In this document: in pieces, positions 50,901-60,754 of the stretch
How positions within the stretch are numbered: the stretch's first letter is position 1
Layout: the number at the start of each line of letters is the position of its first letter
DNA from: Quillaja saponaria
Taxonomy: Eukaryota > Streptophyta > Magnoliopsida > Fabales > Quillajaceae
DNA length: 64,000 nucleotides
Direction of reading: 5' to 3'
Assembly (NCBI GenBank): GCA_029379385.1
Contig: CM055612.1
Span: 2,046,001 to 2,110,000 of the forward strand
Position numbers and translations under genes: made by a program
The notes under the pieces: model-generated
What the model was told of the DNA's origin: nothing
The model's input: only the letters and a program-made list of their open reading frames with translations
The model's database searches: none

Positions 50901-53652
50901 TTAATCCGTAAAATCATCCAACTCTATGTAGTTCTCCTCCACAATGAATTGTAAATCCTGGTCTGTTATAGCTTCACCATCAGCATATCCAGACAACCTT
51001 TCCTGAGCACCACCCACGACAACGTAAGAACTTCAACTATATAGTATTATTACTTCAGAAAAGGGGAAAAGAAATAGAGAATAAGAAGTACCAAAATGAA
51101 AGGGAGCAGGCATTACACACTGAAAACATGCTGTCCTTTTATGAAAGTTTGCAAACCACAATTATTCACATTACAAATATTTTCCCATTTCAGGTTAATA
51201 ATATGAAATAAGAAAAATATATTTCAAATGTCTCCTTTGTTCCAGTGCATATTTGCAAAGCAGTTGAATTCCAGTGAAAGGCCAAAGCAGAAGCCTCTTA
51301 AAATCTGAGGCCTTTCTATTATTAGTAAATAAAAAGTAACTTAGTTGAGTAAGCCAATGTGAAGAATGGAATTAAGAAAAGAAATCATGACATCAGTGAC
51401 TTGTAAATTTTACTAATTACAGTAACATAGTTACACAAATCCATGTTAGCTGACTTCCATGGATAGAATTTATTTCTGACAGAAATTTGCAGATTAATGT
51501 CGATGTTAAAATTTGAAATTGGTGGCGCAAAACAAAATACTCATATGATCTATAAAAAGTTGCATGCCATCAGGCAATGAACTAGCTAAATATAAAAGCC
51601 CATGTGACCAAATAATCTGGTACATGTGCTAAAGTGAACATAAAATTAACAATAAAAGCCCCAATAAGCAAAATGGCTTCTGTGGAAACATGTATTATCA
51701 CCAAATAGAAGATACAGAACAAGAGACAAAGATTAATGTGTACCTGCTTATTTCCCTGAACTCCTGAAGACCGTTGGAAAGAAGCAACAGAGACAGGTTT
51801 AGTAATCAACCGATGATCATCCTGCTCACCAAAAAGTCTAGTAGGATACAATGGCATCTCAATCTTCTTGTCAACAGAGTTGTCATCAAGGACTTTAGTT
51901 TCAACACTATTGAGATATCCTTTACCAATGTGACGTACAGCTGAAACACTTCCTTCAGCACAAGAACTCATACCATACTCAGAGATGCTATTCCTATGAT
52001 GAGATCTAACAAATACACGACATACGACAAAAGAAGCCTGCATAAAAATAAAGACATTAGATTGCAGATATCCATCGGAGAACCTGACAACCACGACATA
52101 TCAACCCCAATAGCTTATCCATACATGAGACATGATATCCATCATCATTCATAAAAAACATAATCAGACAAAATAAAAACACATCACAATTGCCTCCTAT
52201 ATAGGCATAATATGTAGTACTGTATCATGAATGCAGTCTAAAAACTTCTATGTCATACAGGGAACATTAGGATGCCGGTGAAGCAAGAAAGGGCATGTAT
52301 CAAGACTTTTATTCAAAAAGTTTGCCACGTTTCATGGATCTGCAATCCTTTGCTAAATTTTTATTTATTGAGAAAAGTTCCTTGCTAATAAGAAATGGTG
52401 TGTCAAGTATAGAACTGGATAAACTAAGGAAAGCGTGGTGAAGAGTGAATATGAAACCAAACTATGTGAAATGCTTATGAACTTGATTAAAAGGAGAAAT
52501 GTCAGGGAGACATATATTATTTCAACAAAAATTAAAAGACTAACGATTTATATGGCCATTGGCCAGTAAGTCACATTACAACTTTATTTTATTTTTACCT
52601 AAATACAGATGCTGAGATATCATATATCACAATATATAATTACTGGAAATTTGAAAAAATACATCTGTAAAGAAATAAATGTTTATAAAGGACATGATAT
52701 CAGTCAAGCTTTATGGAAGTAGACGCTTGAAAAAGTCAACCAAAAGAGAAAACAACGCACAAACTTTCAATAATTCATTTCTTGCTTAATATTTTGGATA
52801 GAGACGTGAGAATTGACAACCATTAACAAGAAAATCACCATGAAAAATTGAAATTTTCTGCATATCTCAGATACGCTCCCAATTGCAGAAGGTTTCTATT
52901 CAAACTAGAATGAAACACTGAGACAAACATTCTTCAAACTCGAAGGCCACACTTACATTTAATTGAGCATGTAACTGTAATAATTGAAAGAAACAGAATC
53001 AAGAATCAATCACTGCCCTCTTAATGTGCCACCAATAACTAAAGCAACTGAGTTAAGCATGAAAAGCATCTTCAAATGCAATAAGTAGTACTTTTTGGGG
53101 CCTCTAATAAAGAATTTCAATGGAAATAAACTTATATTTAAGGTTATTCGATTGATGGACAGAATGGTCTCAAATAAGTACCTTTAGATGATCGACTAAT
53201 GCATACTCATACAAAACCCAATCGGTCCTGACGGGATCATTCTTCGAATTCCCCAAATAAAAATCGAAACTCGTCCTCGTCCCCAACACCACCTTCCCAC
53301 CACGCCCCAATACGTCCCTAACCCTTCCATTTCTCCTCCAATACCCGCTCTTCACCTTCCTACTATTCCCTTTCGTCTCCTTCAGAACCCTAACTGTATA
53401 ACAGTACCAATGCCTCTTCCTTCCTCCAGTACCGTACGGAAAGCAAGCAATCTCCGGCAATTCGAAAGGATAGTGATCGTACAAGTCGAGCTCTCTGATC
53501 AAATCATAATTATATAAGTTTACATCCTTGTTCGTATTAGTGTTCTTGTTGGCGAGGTAGTAGCAGAGAAGCTGTTCTTCCGATGGGTAAAATCGGCAAC
53601 CCGGTGGGAGTGACGCACACCAACTCGCTTCGATGCCCTGAGGCTCCCCCAT
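50901..53652 (-). CDS. NAC-domain transcription factor
   Basis: Three exons, all of whole codons: 53182-53652, 51744-52037 and 50901-51002. They give 288 residues. The NAC domain (about 10-170) begins LPPGCRFYPSEEQLLCYYL, an atypical subdomain A. Subdomain B is LIRELDLYDHYPFELPE and C/D includes RKRHWYCYTVRVLK, SGYWRRNGRVRDV and LGTRTSFDFYLG. E is split by the 1.1 kb intron between YALVDHLK and ASFVVCRVFVRS. The C-terminal part is short and acidic (EENYIELDDF), a possible activation tail. NAC proteins bind CGT-core sites in the nucleus; the target process is unknown for this one. The third exon is joined at an acceptor GTGCTCAG. A decayed copy of this exon lies immediately downstream. Confidence 0.88.
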
Positions 53653-54690
53653 GAATGGGAGAGATTGTTAGGGTTTTGCAATTTCACCAACGGAACAGCA
53701 GTATGGGACTGTGAGGGGTTTGTATAGGAGGAGACCGAGCGAATCGTGCCCCAGAAGCTTTCTCCCCGGTGGGTGCACGATTTCATTGGTCCAGGTAGGA
53801 GTGTTTCATAGACTTCCATGATCTTCATGGGGAAATAGATGAGGTTTGTTGCATACGTGACGGATTTTCATTGGGTAGTGCGTTCTAGGTTGAGGCAGTC
53901 AGAGTCTGACTCGCATCATTGGCCGTTGGATATTGTGAAAACTAAATACTTAACCTTACATGATTATTTCCTATAAATTTTTTTTCCACATTGGCTGCTT
54001 GGTCCGATGTTAATGTTACCGTACGAGCTAAGTGATGGTTTATTTGGGACAGGTGTCATGTATCAGCTAGTGAGTACGCCACTTGAGAGGAAGGACGAGA
54101 ATATTTAGTGGCTGCGGATGAAATAGAAAAATACAGCTGCCTCAAACGTGGAAGCAGATGTCGTTTTACCTTAGATATCCAATTTTCTTGGTCGATCATC
54201 CCCTTAATTAATATTCATACTTGTAATAATAAAAAATAATAAAAGGGCCAATGCACTTTATTCCATAAATCCCAACCTGTTTTACAATAATTTTTATTAA
54301 TTCTCGATTTAGATACATAATAATTTTATTTAAATTATAGTAAATAAATAATTCTAAAATTTTAAATTAATTGTTAAATATAACAAATTAACTTAAGAAA
54401 AACAATAAACTATCCTAATTTTTGAATTTCTTTTATGTTTTTCAATTTATATATCTTATTTTTATTTTATCTAACTTAACCCTTCATATTTATCTAATTT
54501 TTTAAATAATTAAAATACAATAATAAAGAATTTTTTTATAAAAATATTATTATTAAAACATAAATTGAGAAAAAATGATAAAAAAAATAAAAATTATGAA
54601 GGAGTAAACTATTATTGTCTATTGTCTATGTATGTTAAAATTAAATCAATAAAAAAAGTTGAATTTCAACAAAAAAGAAGAAGAAAAATG
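53653..54690. other. NAC promoter and AT-rich spacer
   Basis: No gene was recognised. The first 300 bases are comparatively GC-rich and probably hold the NAC leader and promoter. After 54200 the DNA becomes very AT-rich. Confidence 0.4.
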
Positions 54691-55048
54691 TAGAAAAGAG
54701 AAGAAATAAAAATAAAAATAAAATTTATAATAAGAGTCATTTAAATTTTTTGAGTTAATTTATTAAATTTAGTAATTAATTTAGATGATTGTGAATTAAT
54801 TATTAATTATGACTCAAATAAGGATAATATGTATCTAATTTGATAATTCACAAGAATTATTAAAAAACAAGTGATAGTTAGAAAAGAGAAGAAATAAAAA
54901 TTTATAATAAGAGTAATTTAAATTTTTTGAGTTAATTTATTAAATTTAATAATTAATTTAGATGATTGTGAATTAATTATTAATTATGACTATAATATGT
55001 ATCTAATTTGATAATTCATAAGAATTATTAAAAAACAAGTGATAGTTA
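54691..55048. repeat. Two-copy tandem duplication, about 170-190 bases per unit
   Basis: Unit 1 (about 54691-54878) and unit 2 (about 54879-55048) start with the same TAGAAAAGAGAAGAAAT and run in parallel through GAGTTAATTTATTAAATTTA and GATGATTGTGAATTAATTA to AAACAAGTGATAGTTA. They differ by a few substitutions and two short indels. The near identity points to a recent duplication. Confidence 0.9.
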
Positions 55049-55180
55049 TAAAATTGATCCTTCAAAAAATGGCTAACAAGTAGGAAAATAAACAAAATAG
55101 TTAATAATAAAAGGAAAATTACTCTCATATGTTGCATAGATAGGTGATAAACATAACCATATTGGGCCAGAAAAGTTGGT

Positions 55181-55393
55181 ATGGATCAAACTGCAGTTAT
55201 GGGCCGAACAATTCAGAAGATGCTATCAGCACTCGGCGGACTTCAAGCCCAATCCCCTTATTATTCCGGTGTTCTTCCAAGTTCCCCCTTCACCAAATTC
55301 TCAGATATGTTCCCACTCCCCAGAGACGGAGAAGGAAACTCCATGGGTATCAGGGCAGAGCTTCCCGAACTAGTGCAACATATGGGACTCTGA
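55181..55393 (+). CDS. Unrecognised plus-strand frame, possible gene fragment
   Basis: A 70-codon frame starts MDQTAVMGRTIQKMLSALGG, passes SPYYSGVLPSSPFTKFSDMF and ends in a TGA inside the last codons of the BAHD gene on the other strand. Its composition looks protein-like, but all three plus frames stay open for about 200 bases here. The sequence may instead be 3' untranslated DNA of the BAHD gene. I do not recognise the family. If real, it is probably the 3' end of a broken gene, because no upstream exon is apparent. Confidence 0.3.
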   Translation: MDQTAVMGRTIQKMLSALGGLQAQSPYYSGVLPSSPFTKFSDMFPLPRDGEGNSMGIRAELPELVQHMGL

Positions 55394-56764
55394 AGCATGA
55401 CTCATGAATTCCTCATCAGATTCAAGAGCGTTCATTGCATATGGGGGAAGGCAAACCTCCAAATCTATGCTACCCCCTCCCTCATATCCTGGGATTGATG
55501 TCACCTTGCCATTAAATTTGTTTGCATACCCACAACGAATTGCCACTGCTTTCCCCAATCCAAATTCATTTCCATACATACTGAATCTTGGTGAGCTCCC
55601 CATCATTACAGTATATGGATTAAAAAACCTACCAAGTTGGTAAACAAATGGGGACTTCGGCCAGGCTTCAAGAACCTCGCGAACCACCTTGTCTTTAAGC
55701 TCAGTGACAGCCGTGTTCAACTTCCAAGCCGCCCATCCAATGTTGTTTTGAAGCAATTCCCCAGCTTTGGCCTCTGCCGCCACAGGATAATGTGAGTTCC
55801 CAAAGTAGTCCGGAGACAGAGGAGGTTCCAATCTTGTTCTGTTATCTGCGGCCAATTTGCAGGTAGTTGTTTGATTATTTGGTAGACGACGTGCCCGGGT
55901 TATGCATCTCCAAACAAGAGCTGACAAGGACTGGAAAGATGAGATTTTGTTGGTGTTGGATTCTGAATTGGCCTTTGCTTTGAGTTTTGCTATGGTTTCT
56001 GCAGAAAAGTGAAAGATTCTCTCTCTCAGTTCTGGTGCTTCATATCTGCTAATAAATTCATCATGGTGCTTGAAAGGCAGGTTCAAAATTGGACCATGAC
56101 CATCTGGGAACCACGGCGTGAGGAGGGGTGGGCGTGAAATAGGAAGATCATTATTATCAAATACTTGTGCTAATTGAAAAATCTCAGACCACATGTTAAA
56201 GAAATGCCAGTAAGATGTTCCATCAGCTATGCAATGGTTCATGGAACATCCTATGAATATGCCATCAACAAGTTCTGTCACTTGAATGGTTAGCAGAGGC
56301 ATGGTGTGACCATCATGGTTAACTGCTCTATCATGGTAGAAAAATGATTGAACAACTTGTGGTACATCAATTGGGGATAGGATGTCTGATATGGTCATAT
56401 TTAGAATTGCATGAATAAATTTAGCTCCAGGGCTGTTATTGCAATCAACAAAAACAAAATAGGATTGAGGATTTTCATTCTTTTGTGTTACAAGACGGCC
56501 TGAAAGTGGGTAGAAGTGTACAAGAGTGAGAGAGAGGGATTGCTTAAGCCTGTCCAAGAAAGAATTCACGAAGTAATCTTGTTGATTATGTGGCACTGTA
56601 ACAGGCTTTTTGAAAAGGAGGCCTTTTTGGATATAGTGTGCGGATAACATAGCCAAATCCCAGGCTGTTAGGTAATATGGCTTCTTTGATTCTTCCGTGG
56701 CATACTTCGGCTTGATAAAACATTCAGAGACGACTCGAACAGTAGGGGGATGAGGATCCATCAT
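55370..56764 (-). CDS. BAHD-family acyltransferase, At3g50280 group
   Basis: An intronless gene of 464 residues from the Met at 56764. The frame is open 25 codons further upstream, but the family begins near MMDPHPPTVRVVSECFIKP. The catalytic HxxxD is HCIAD (His177 and Asp181). The second BAHD motif, usually DFGWG, reads EFGLG at about 400-404, as in the At3g50280-like clade. Other conserved marks are YYLTAWDLAMLSAHYIQKG, LVHFYPLSGRL and SSFQSLSALVWRCITRARRL. BAHD enzymes move an acyl group from acyl-CoA to an alcohol or amine in the cytosol. Related clade members affect disease resistance (EPS1) or are uncharacterised, so the substrate is unknown. The gene lies head-to-head with the RPW8 gene about 1 kb away. 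It appears intact. Confidence 0.92.
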   Translation of the reverse strand: MMDPHPPTVRVVSECFIKPKYATEESKKPYYLTAWDLAMLSAHYIQKGLLFKKPVTVPHNQQDYFVNSFLDRLKQSLSLTLVHFYPLSGRLVTQKNENPQSYFVFVDCNNSPGAKFIHAILNMTISDILSPIDVPQVVQSFFYHDRAVNHDGHTMPLLTIQVTELVDGIFIGCSMNHCIADGTSYWHFFNMWSEIFQLAQVFDNNDLPISRPPLLTPWFPDGHGPILNLPFKHHDEFISRYEAPELRERIFHFSAETIAKLKAKANSESNTNKISSFQSLSALVWRCITRARRLPNNQTTTCKLAADNRTRLEPPLSPDYFGNSHYPVAAEAKAGELLQNNIGWAAWKLNTAVTELKDKVVREVLEAWPKSPFVYQLGRFFNPYTVMMGSSPRFSMYGNEFGLGKAVAIRCGYANKFNGKVTSIPGYEGGGSIDLEVCLPPYAMNALESDEEFMSHASESHMLH

Positions 56765-57756
56765 CGAATTCAGATTGAAATAATGAATAAAATTAGTTGG
56801 ATGAAGCAATTTTCTTAGTGTGATGAAAAGGAAAGCCACCCCTCAGACAGATCACGGATAGATTGGTTGTTTTATTCGACAAACATCCAATAATACTATC
56901 CAGTAATTAATATTCTGAGTTGAACTTATGGCAATCAGAGAGGACACGTCTCCCATGTACAATTCTTCTTTTCTGACAATGATAAAGGCTCTCTCGACCT
57001 AATTGAAGAAAGTGAATGCCTTCTTTAGTTCTTAGCCGGGCGCATGGAAAAGGACGAGTCATTAGGTACATCATGATTCTCAAGTCTAGCAATTTACTGC
57101 TTGGAACAAATGGCTGTCCAATTTTAGTGAGATAAGGAAGAGATGTTCTACGTATTTTACTGATTTGTTATATCCGTAGTATAAAATTAACTATTACATA
57201 TTCAATATGCATTATATTATATTATTTAATTATTTGAAATTGTGGATTTGAAAATATATTATAAACAAAGATTTAAATAAAGTGGTAAACTAATAATTAT
57301 TTTAAGTAAAATATTGACATTAATAAAAAGTGTAGGAACACTTGAAAAATATCTATTTTTTAAACAACCGAAGTATCCAATTTTAAAAATCTACACATGT
57401 ATTAATTAATTATGTCTCCAGAATTTATTAAAATTTGTACTTATCGACTGACACACGACAGGAGACACATGTACTACTCGTACTAGCCCTCGCATCATGA
57501 ACTTCAATGACGGCCTGACACCTCTGTACTCTATTATATTGTAACATGTTTAACCCCTCTCCCCTTGCCTTCTAGTTGTTTAATCTTTACCCCACATTTT
57601 AGAAGCAGGTATTAATTCTATGTGTTAACCTTCTAACCAAATTTTGTGCCAAACACACTTGATACAACATATACCTACTCCCTCAAAGCTTAACCTCCTT
57701 TAATCCTTCACCCCCACAAGTAGCTCCTAAACTGAAGCCATCACCCGCCGGAGGCA
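56765..57756. promoter_or_regulatory. Shared upstream region of the BAHD and RPW8 genes
   Basis: A 1 kb divergent interval between two outward-facing genes. The middle (about 57180-57420) is AT-rich; the last 200 bases before the RPW8 ATG are pyrimidine-rich with no clear TATA box. No exon was recognised. Co-regulation is only a possibility. Confidence 0.4.
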
Positions 57757-58836
57757 ATGGCGCTAACGGATTTCTTCGCCACCGAAATCGCCACCGAATT
57801 AATCAAAATGATATTTGAAATTTGGGGGAAATTATACCATTGTAAATCGAACGCTAAGCAGTTCAAGTGCTTGATCGAAGAATTCCTTCCAATAATTGAA
57901 GAAATCAAAAACTCTGGCATAGAATTACCCGCAGATCGTCGATCTCAGCTTAATCAGTTTTCTGAGACGCTTAAATATGGCGTCGAGCTCGCTCACAAGG
58001 TTATCGACTGTAGCCCCTGTACTGTCTGCAAGAGATTGCGGCTAGCCGGGGAACTGGAGAAGCTGGAAAAGAACGTTTCGAGGTTCGTGAGTGGTCCGAT
58101 GCAGGCCCATATATGGGCTGATGTGCATCATATAAAATACCAGGTCGAGCAGCGGTTTGACCGGCTTGAGGAAAGACTCGAGCAGCTGAAAAATGGGGGA
58201 GTGGCTTTTAATTCGGGGAAGAAGAAAATTGAAGAGCAGGTCGACCTTATTTCACCTCAGCAGGAGAAGAAAGGCAACGACAAGAAAGCTAAAGAGCCTC
58301 CGGTGACCACGGAGGTTCTTAAGGTTGCTCTGCACTGTCAGGTATGCATTGATAACATTAGGAAGCTGGTGGTTGAGACTAAAGGTGTTCATGATTGTTC
58401 CATGGACAAGGAGAAGGTGGAGGTAAAATGGGGGTTATACCACCCATTTCACGTGTATAAAAGAGCACAATCACAATTGAAGAAAAAGGTGGAGGTTATG
58501 CCACCAAAGAAAGAGAAGGAGGAGGAGAAGGTGGAGGTGGAGGTTATGCCTCCGAAGAAGGAGGAGGAGAAGGTGGAGGTTATGCCACCGAAGAAGGAGG
58601 AGGAGAAGGTGGAGGTGGAGGTTATGCCACCGAAGAAGGAGGAGGAGAAGGAGGAGGTGGAGGTGGAGGTTATGCCAAAGAAGGAGGAGGAGAAGGTGGA
58701 GGTGGAGGTTATGCCACCGAAGAAGGAGGAGGTGGAGGTTATGCCACCGAAGAAGGTGGAGGTGGAATGGGGGCCATGCCACCCATTTCACGTGTATAAC
58801 ATAGCACAATCACAATTGAAGAATTTTGAAATCTGA
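57757..58836 (+). CDS. RPW8-domain protein fused to a HIPP-type HMA domain and a repeat tail
   Basis: A single-exon frame of 359 residues. Residues 1-145 form an RPW8 / CC-R coiled-coil domain (MALTDFFATEIATELIKMIF ... RFDRLEERLEQ). Residues 156-185 read like a HIPP inter-domain linker (VDLISPQQEKK, KEPPVTTEVL). Residues 186-226 are an HMA domain with its metal-site Cys pair at 194 and 197 (LHCQVC) and the GVHDCSMDKEKVEV half. Residues 248-333 are seven imperfect Lys/Glu/Val units headed by MPPKK. The motif WGLYHPFHVYKRAQSQLK (225-242) returns as WGPCHPFHVYNIAQSQLK (338-355). The C-terminus NFEI has no CaaX prenylation box, unlike HIPPs. RPW8 domains act at membranes in immunity and cell death. 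HMA domains are known effector targets and integrated decoys in NLRs. The fusion is read directly; the decoy role is inference. Confidence 0.9.
   Translation: MALTDFFATEIATELIKMIFEIWGKLYHCKSNAKQFKCLIEEFLPIIEEIKNSGIELPADRRSQLNQFSETLKYGVELAHKVIDCSPCTVCKRLRLAGELEKLEKNVSRFVSGPMQAHIWADVHHIKYQVEQRFDRLEERLEQLKNGGVAFNSGKKKIEEQVDLISPQQEKKGNDKKAKEPPVTTEVLKVALHCQVCIDNIRKLVVETKGVHDCSMDKEKVEVKWGLYHPFHVYKRAQSQLKKKVEVMPPKKEKEEEKVEVEVMPPKKEEEKVEVMPPKKEEEKVEVEVMPPKKEEEKEEVEVEVMPKKEEEKVEVEVMPPKKEEVEVMPPKKVEVEWGPCHPFHVYNIAQSQLKNFEI
58498..58755 (+). repeat. In-frame minisatellite inside the RPW8-HMA gene
   Basis: Seven head-to-tail units begin with ATGCC(A/T)CC(A/G)AAGAAG or a close form and run on in GAGGAGGAGAAGGTGGAGGT-type sequence. 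Unit lengths are 16, 12, 14, 16, 13, 10 and 10 codons, every one a whole number of codons, so the frame survives copy-number change. Confidence 0.93.
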
Positions 58837-58879
58837 AAGGAAGCAAGGCAAGCTTAATCATAGAGAAAGGTAAATACTG

Positions 58880-59260
58880 CTGACAAACGTAATGCCTACT
58901 GTGATCGACATGCAAATGGACCATTGATAATTATGCAAAAGTGATTTATAGATAAATGCACCATATTTTATGCTTTGTAAGTAGACCATTGCTAAAATAT
59001 TCAAGCATATGTATTTTGTATGTAAGCCACGTGCATCCTTCATAATAATGTTTTCATCTTGCTTTATATGCAAAGCATGTGCACCATTCACCATGTATAA
59101 TAATTATGTTTCCACCTTACTGACACATCATAATTGTAAAGCATGTCACCATTCATCATTTATGCTCTGTAATGTAATGGACTGTTGAAATTTGCACACA
59201 AAAATGCGTTTTAGATGAACGCACCGTTCATCATTTTATAATTGGTTACACATTAGTTCC
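58880..59260. repeat. Degenerate tandem repeat 3' of the RPW8 gene
   Basis: The words GCACCATTCATCAT, ATGCAAA, GACCATTG and TTTATGC recur at irregular 60-100 base steps (for example near 58918, 58958, 59030, 59082, 59148 and 59222). They suggest an old satellite-like array in the 3' flank. The copies are too diverged to set exact borders by eye. Confidence 0.5.
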
Positions 59261-59928
59261 TCCTCAAATATATGAAACATGTCTCCCATTATATTTGATC
59301 ACCATTAGTGACACAATCATATGAGGTTTTTATATCTATTCTCCCTGCAAAATGGTCCGGAGACCAAGACCAGCTATTTTCTTGAAAAATATCCTTGCAT
59401 ACAAGAACAATATCATTGTAGAAATAAAGAGAAAGTATATATGCGCTCATGACCGACCACACGGCGTGGTCCACTCTTGTATGAATTATTGTAAGCCTTT
59501 ACTTGTCATTTGAAATAATGAAAGCTCAGAGAGAAATAGAAAATTCAAAATTGCACTTCAAGCAAATCAACAAGTTAAACAAAATACAAACGAAACTAAG
59601 TAAGTGGCATAGAGCAAAAAGGAAGAGACATAGCATTAATAAAATAATCAAAGAGCCAAGTGCTCAAAAATCGATTAGCCAAAAGCTCAAAGAGCATAAT
59701 TCAATTAATGAGTCAAGTGCTCCAAGTGAGCCAATAGCTCTCCTCTCTCTAGCTTGGGAATTGTGAGCATACTCAAAGTCGACCAATTTTTCATTCCGTG
59801 TAAACACGCACACCTTTTTTCGGGGACTAGTGTTAGTATGCAAATAGCACAGACCAATGAGGGCAGCCCTAGATTTACATTATATATTTTATTTGTTTAC
59901 TTCTTTTTTGTCCTTTACTTCTGTACAG
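59260..59928. other. Spacer before the OSB fragment, repeat-like
   Basis: The upstream OB-fold exons expected for an OSB gene are not found here. A Lys/Ser-rich frame near 59503-59766 has no family support. The stretch could be a retroelement remnant, but no terminal repeats or target duplications were found. Confidence 0.3.
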
Positions 59929-60754
59929 GTTATTGTAAAAGAATTAAATTATGTTGCCCAACATGGGCAAAGCCTAGGCTACCAAGAGTATGAGGAATCA
60001 GAATCTAATGGGGGTACTGTCCCTTGTTCTAATTGGTGATCTATGTGTATCGCAATAATCTTTGGTTTTCTTTTTCTGTCTTGAACTAATGGGAAACACG
60101 AAGATAAAATTATAAAATGACATCATTTTTTGCCTACAAATGAGCTTATTGGTAATGTTGAGTTGTATAAAAGACACAGATCAGTTAGGACAGGGCTTTC
60201 AGGAAGATATTGTGTTCTGTTCATACATAATCAAGTCAACACTTTGGATCCTTCTATAGACGTCTGTAGTTTATATTGTTGGCACATCAATATTCTGTTG
60301 TAAATTCTAGACCAAATCAGAAGATGTGCTTAAGTGCCTGCCAGATGAGTAGTTGGAGTTAATCTATATTCAGATATGAGTACTCAATTGATCTGAGTTC
60401 TGAGATTGAATTATTTGTTTGTTTGGAATGTGCTAATCAATTGTCTTCTTTTTTTGTATCGTGACAAATATAGGTGAAGCTGACCTAGAAACATACAATA
60501 AGATTTACTTCTGGCAATTGTTTTTCACCAACCCACATGTATGGTGGGATTGTAGGAAGCTTAAGGTCAATCCAAGACAGCCAGATTTTAAGCACAAGGA
60601 TACTGGTGAAGCTCTATGGCTAAACCGGAATGACCCTCCATGGGTTAAAAGACAACTCCAACTGTTTGACATGAAAATGGCAGAGCATGGCCTGGGCGAG
60701 CATTTACATTCTCATTCTCATTCTCGCGTCTCCACTTGGGTTTATGATGAGTAG
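59929..60754 (+). pseudogene. 3' fragment of an OSB organellar ssDNA-binding protein gene
   Basis: Two exons are recognisable. Exon A (59929-60035, after TTCTGTACAG) encodes VIVKELNYVAQHGQS, the end of an OB fold. Exon B (about 60475-60754, after AATATAG) encodes the PDF motif region WQLFFTNPHVWWDCRKLKVN, DFKHKDTGEALWLNRNDPPW and a His/Ser-rich end. OSB proteins bind single-stranded DNA in mitochondria or plastids and control recombination. The transit peptide and most of the OB fold are missing upstream. The phases also fail: exon A ends with two bases of a codon while exon B needs one, and the direct join gives TGG TGA. The locus is therefore probably a truncated, non-functional copy, although its exon sequences still look well conserved. 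Confidence 0.7.

Noticed and set aside
58471..58809. Minus-strand frame rich in LLRWHNLHL repeats that looks like a leucine-rich repeat protein
   Set aside because: It is the antisense of the Lys/Glu minisatellite of the RPW8-HMA gene; the LRR look is a by-product of the repeat.
59200..59900. Solo LTR of a retrotransposon
   Set aside because: No matching terminal repeats, TG...CA ends or target-site duplication could be found; kept only as repeat-like spacer.
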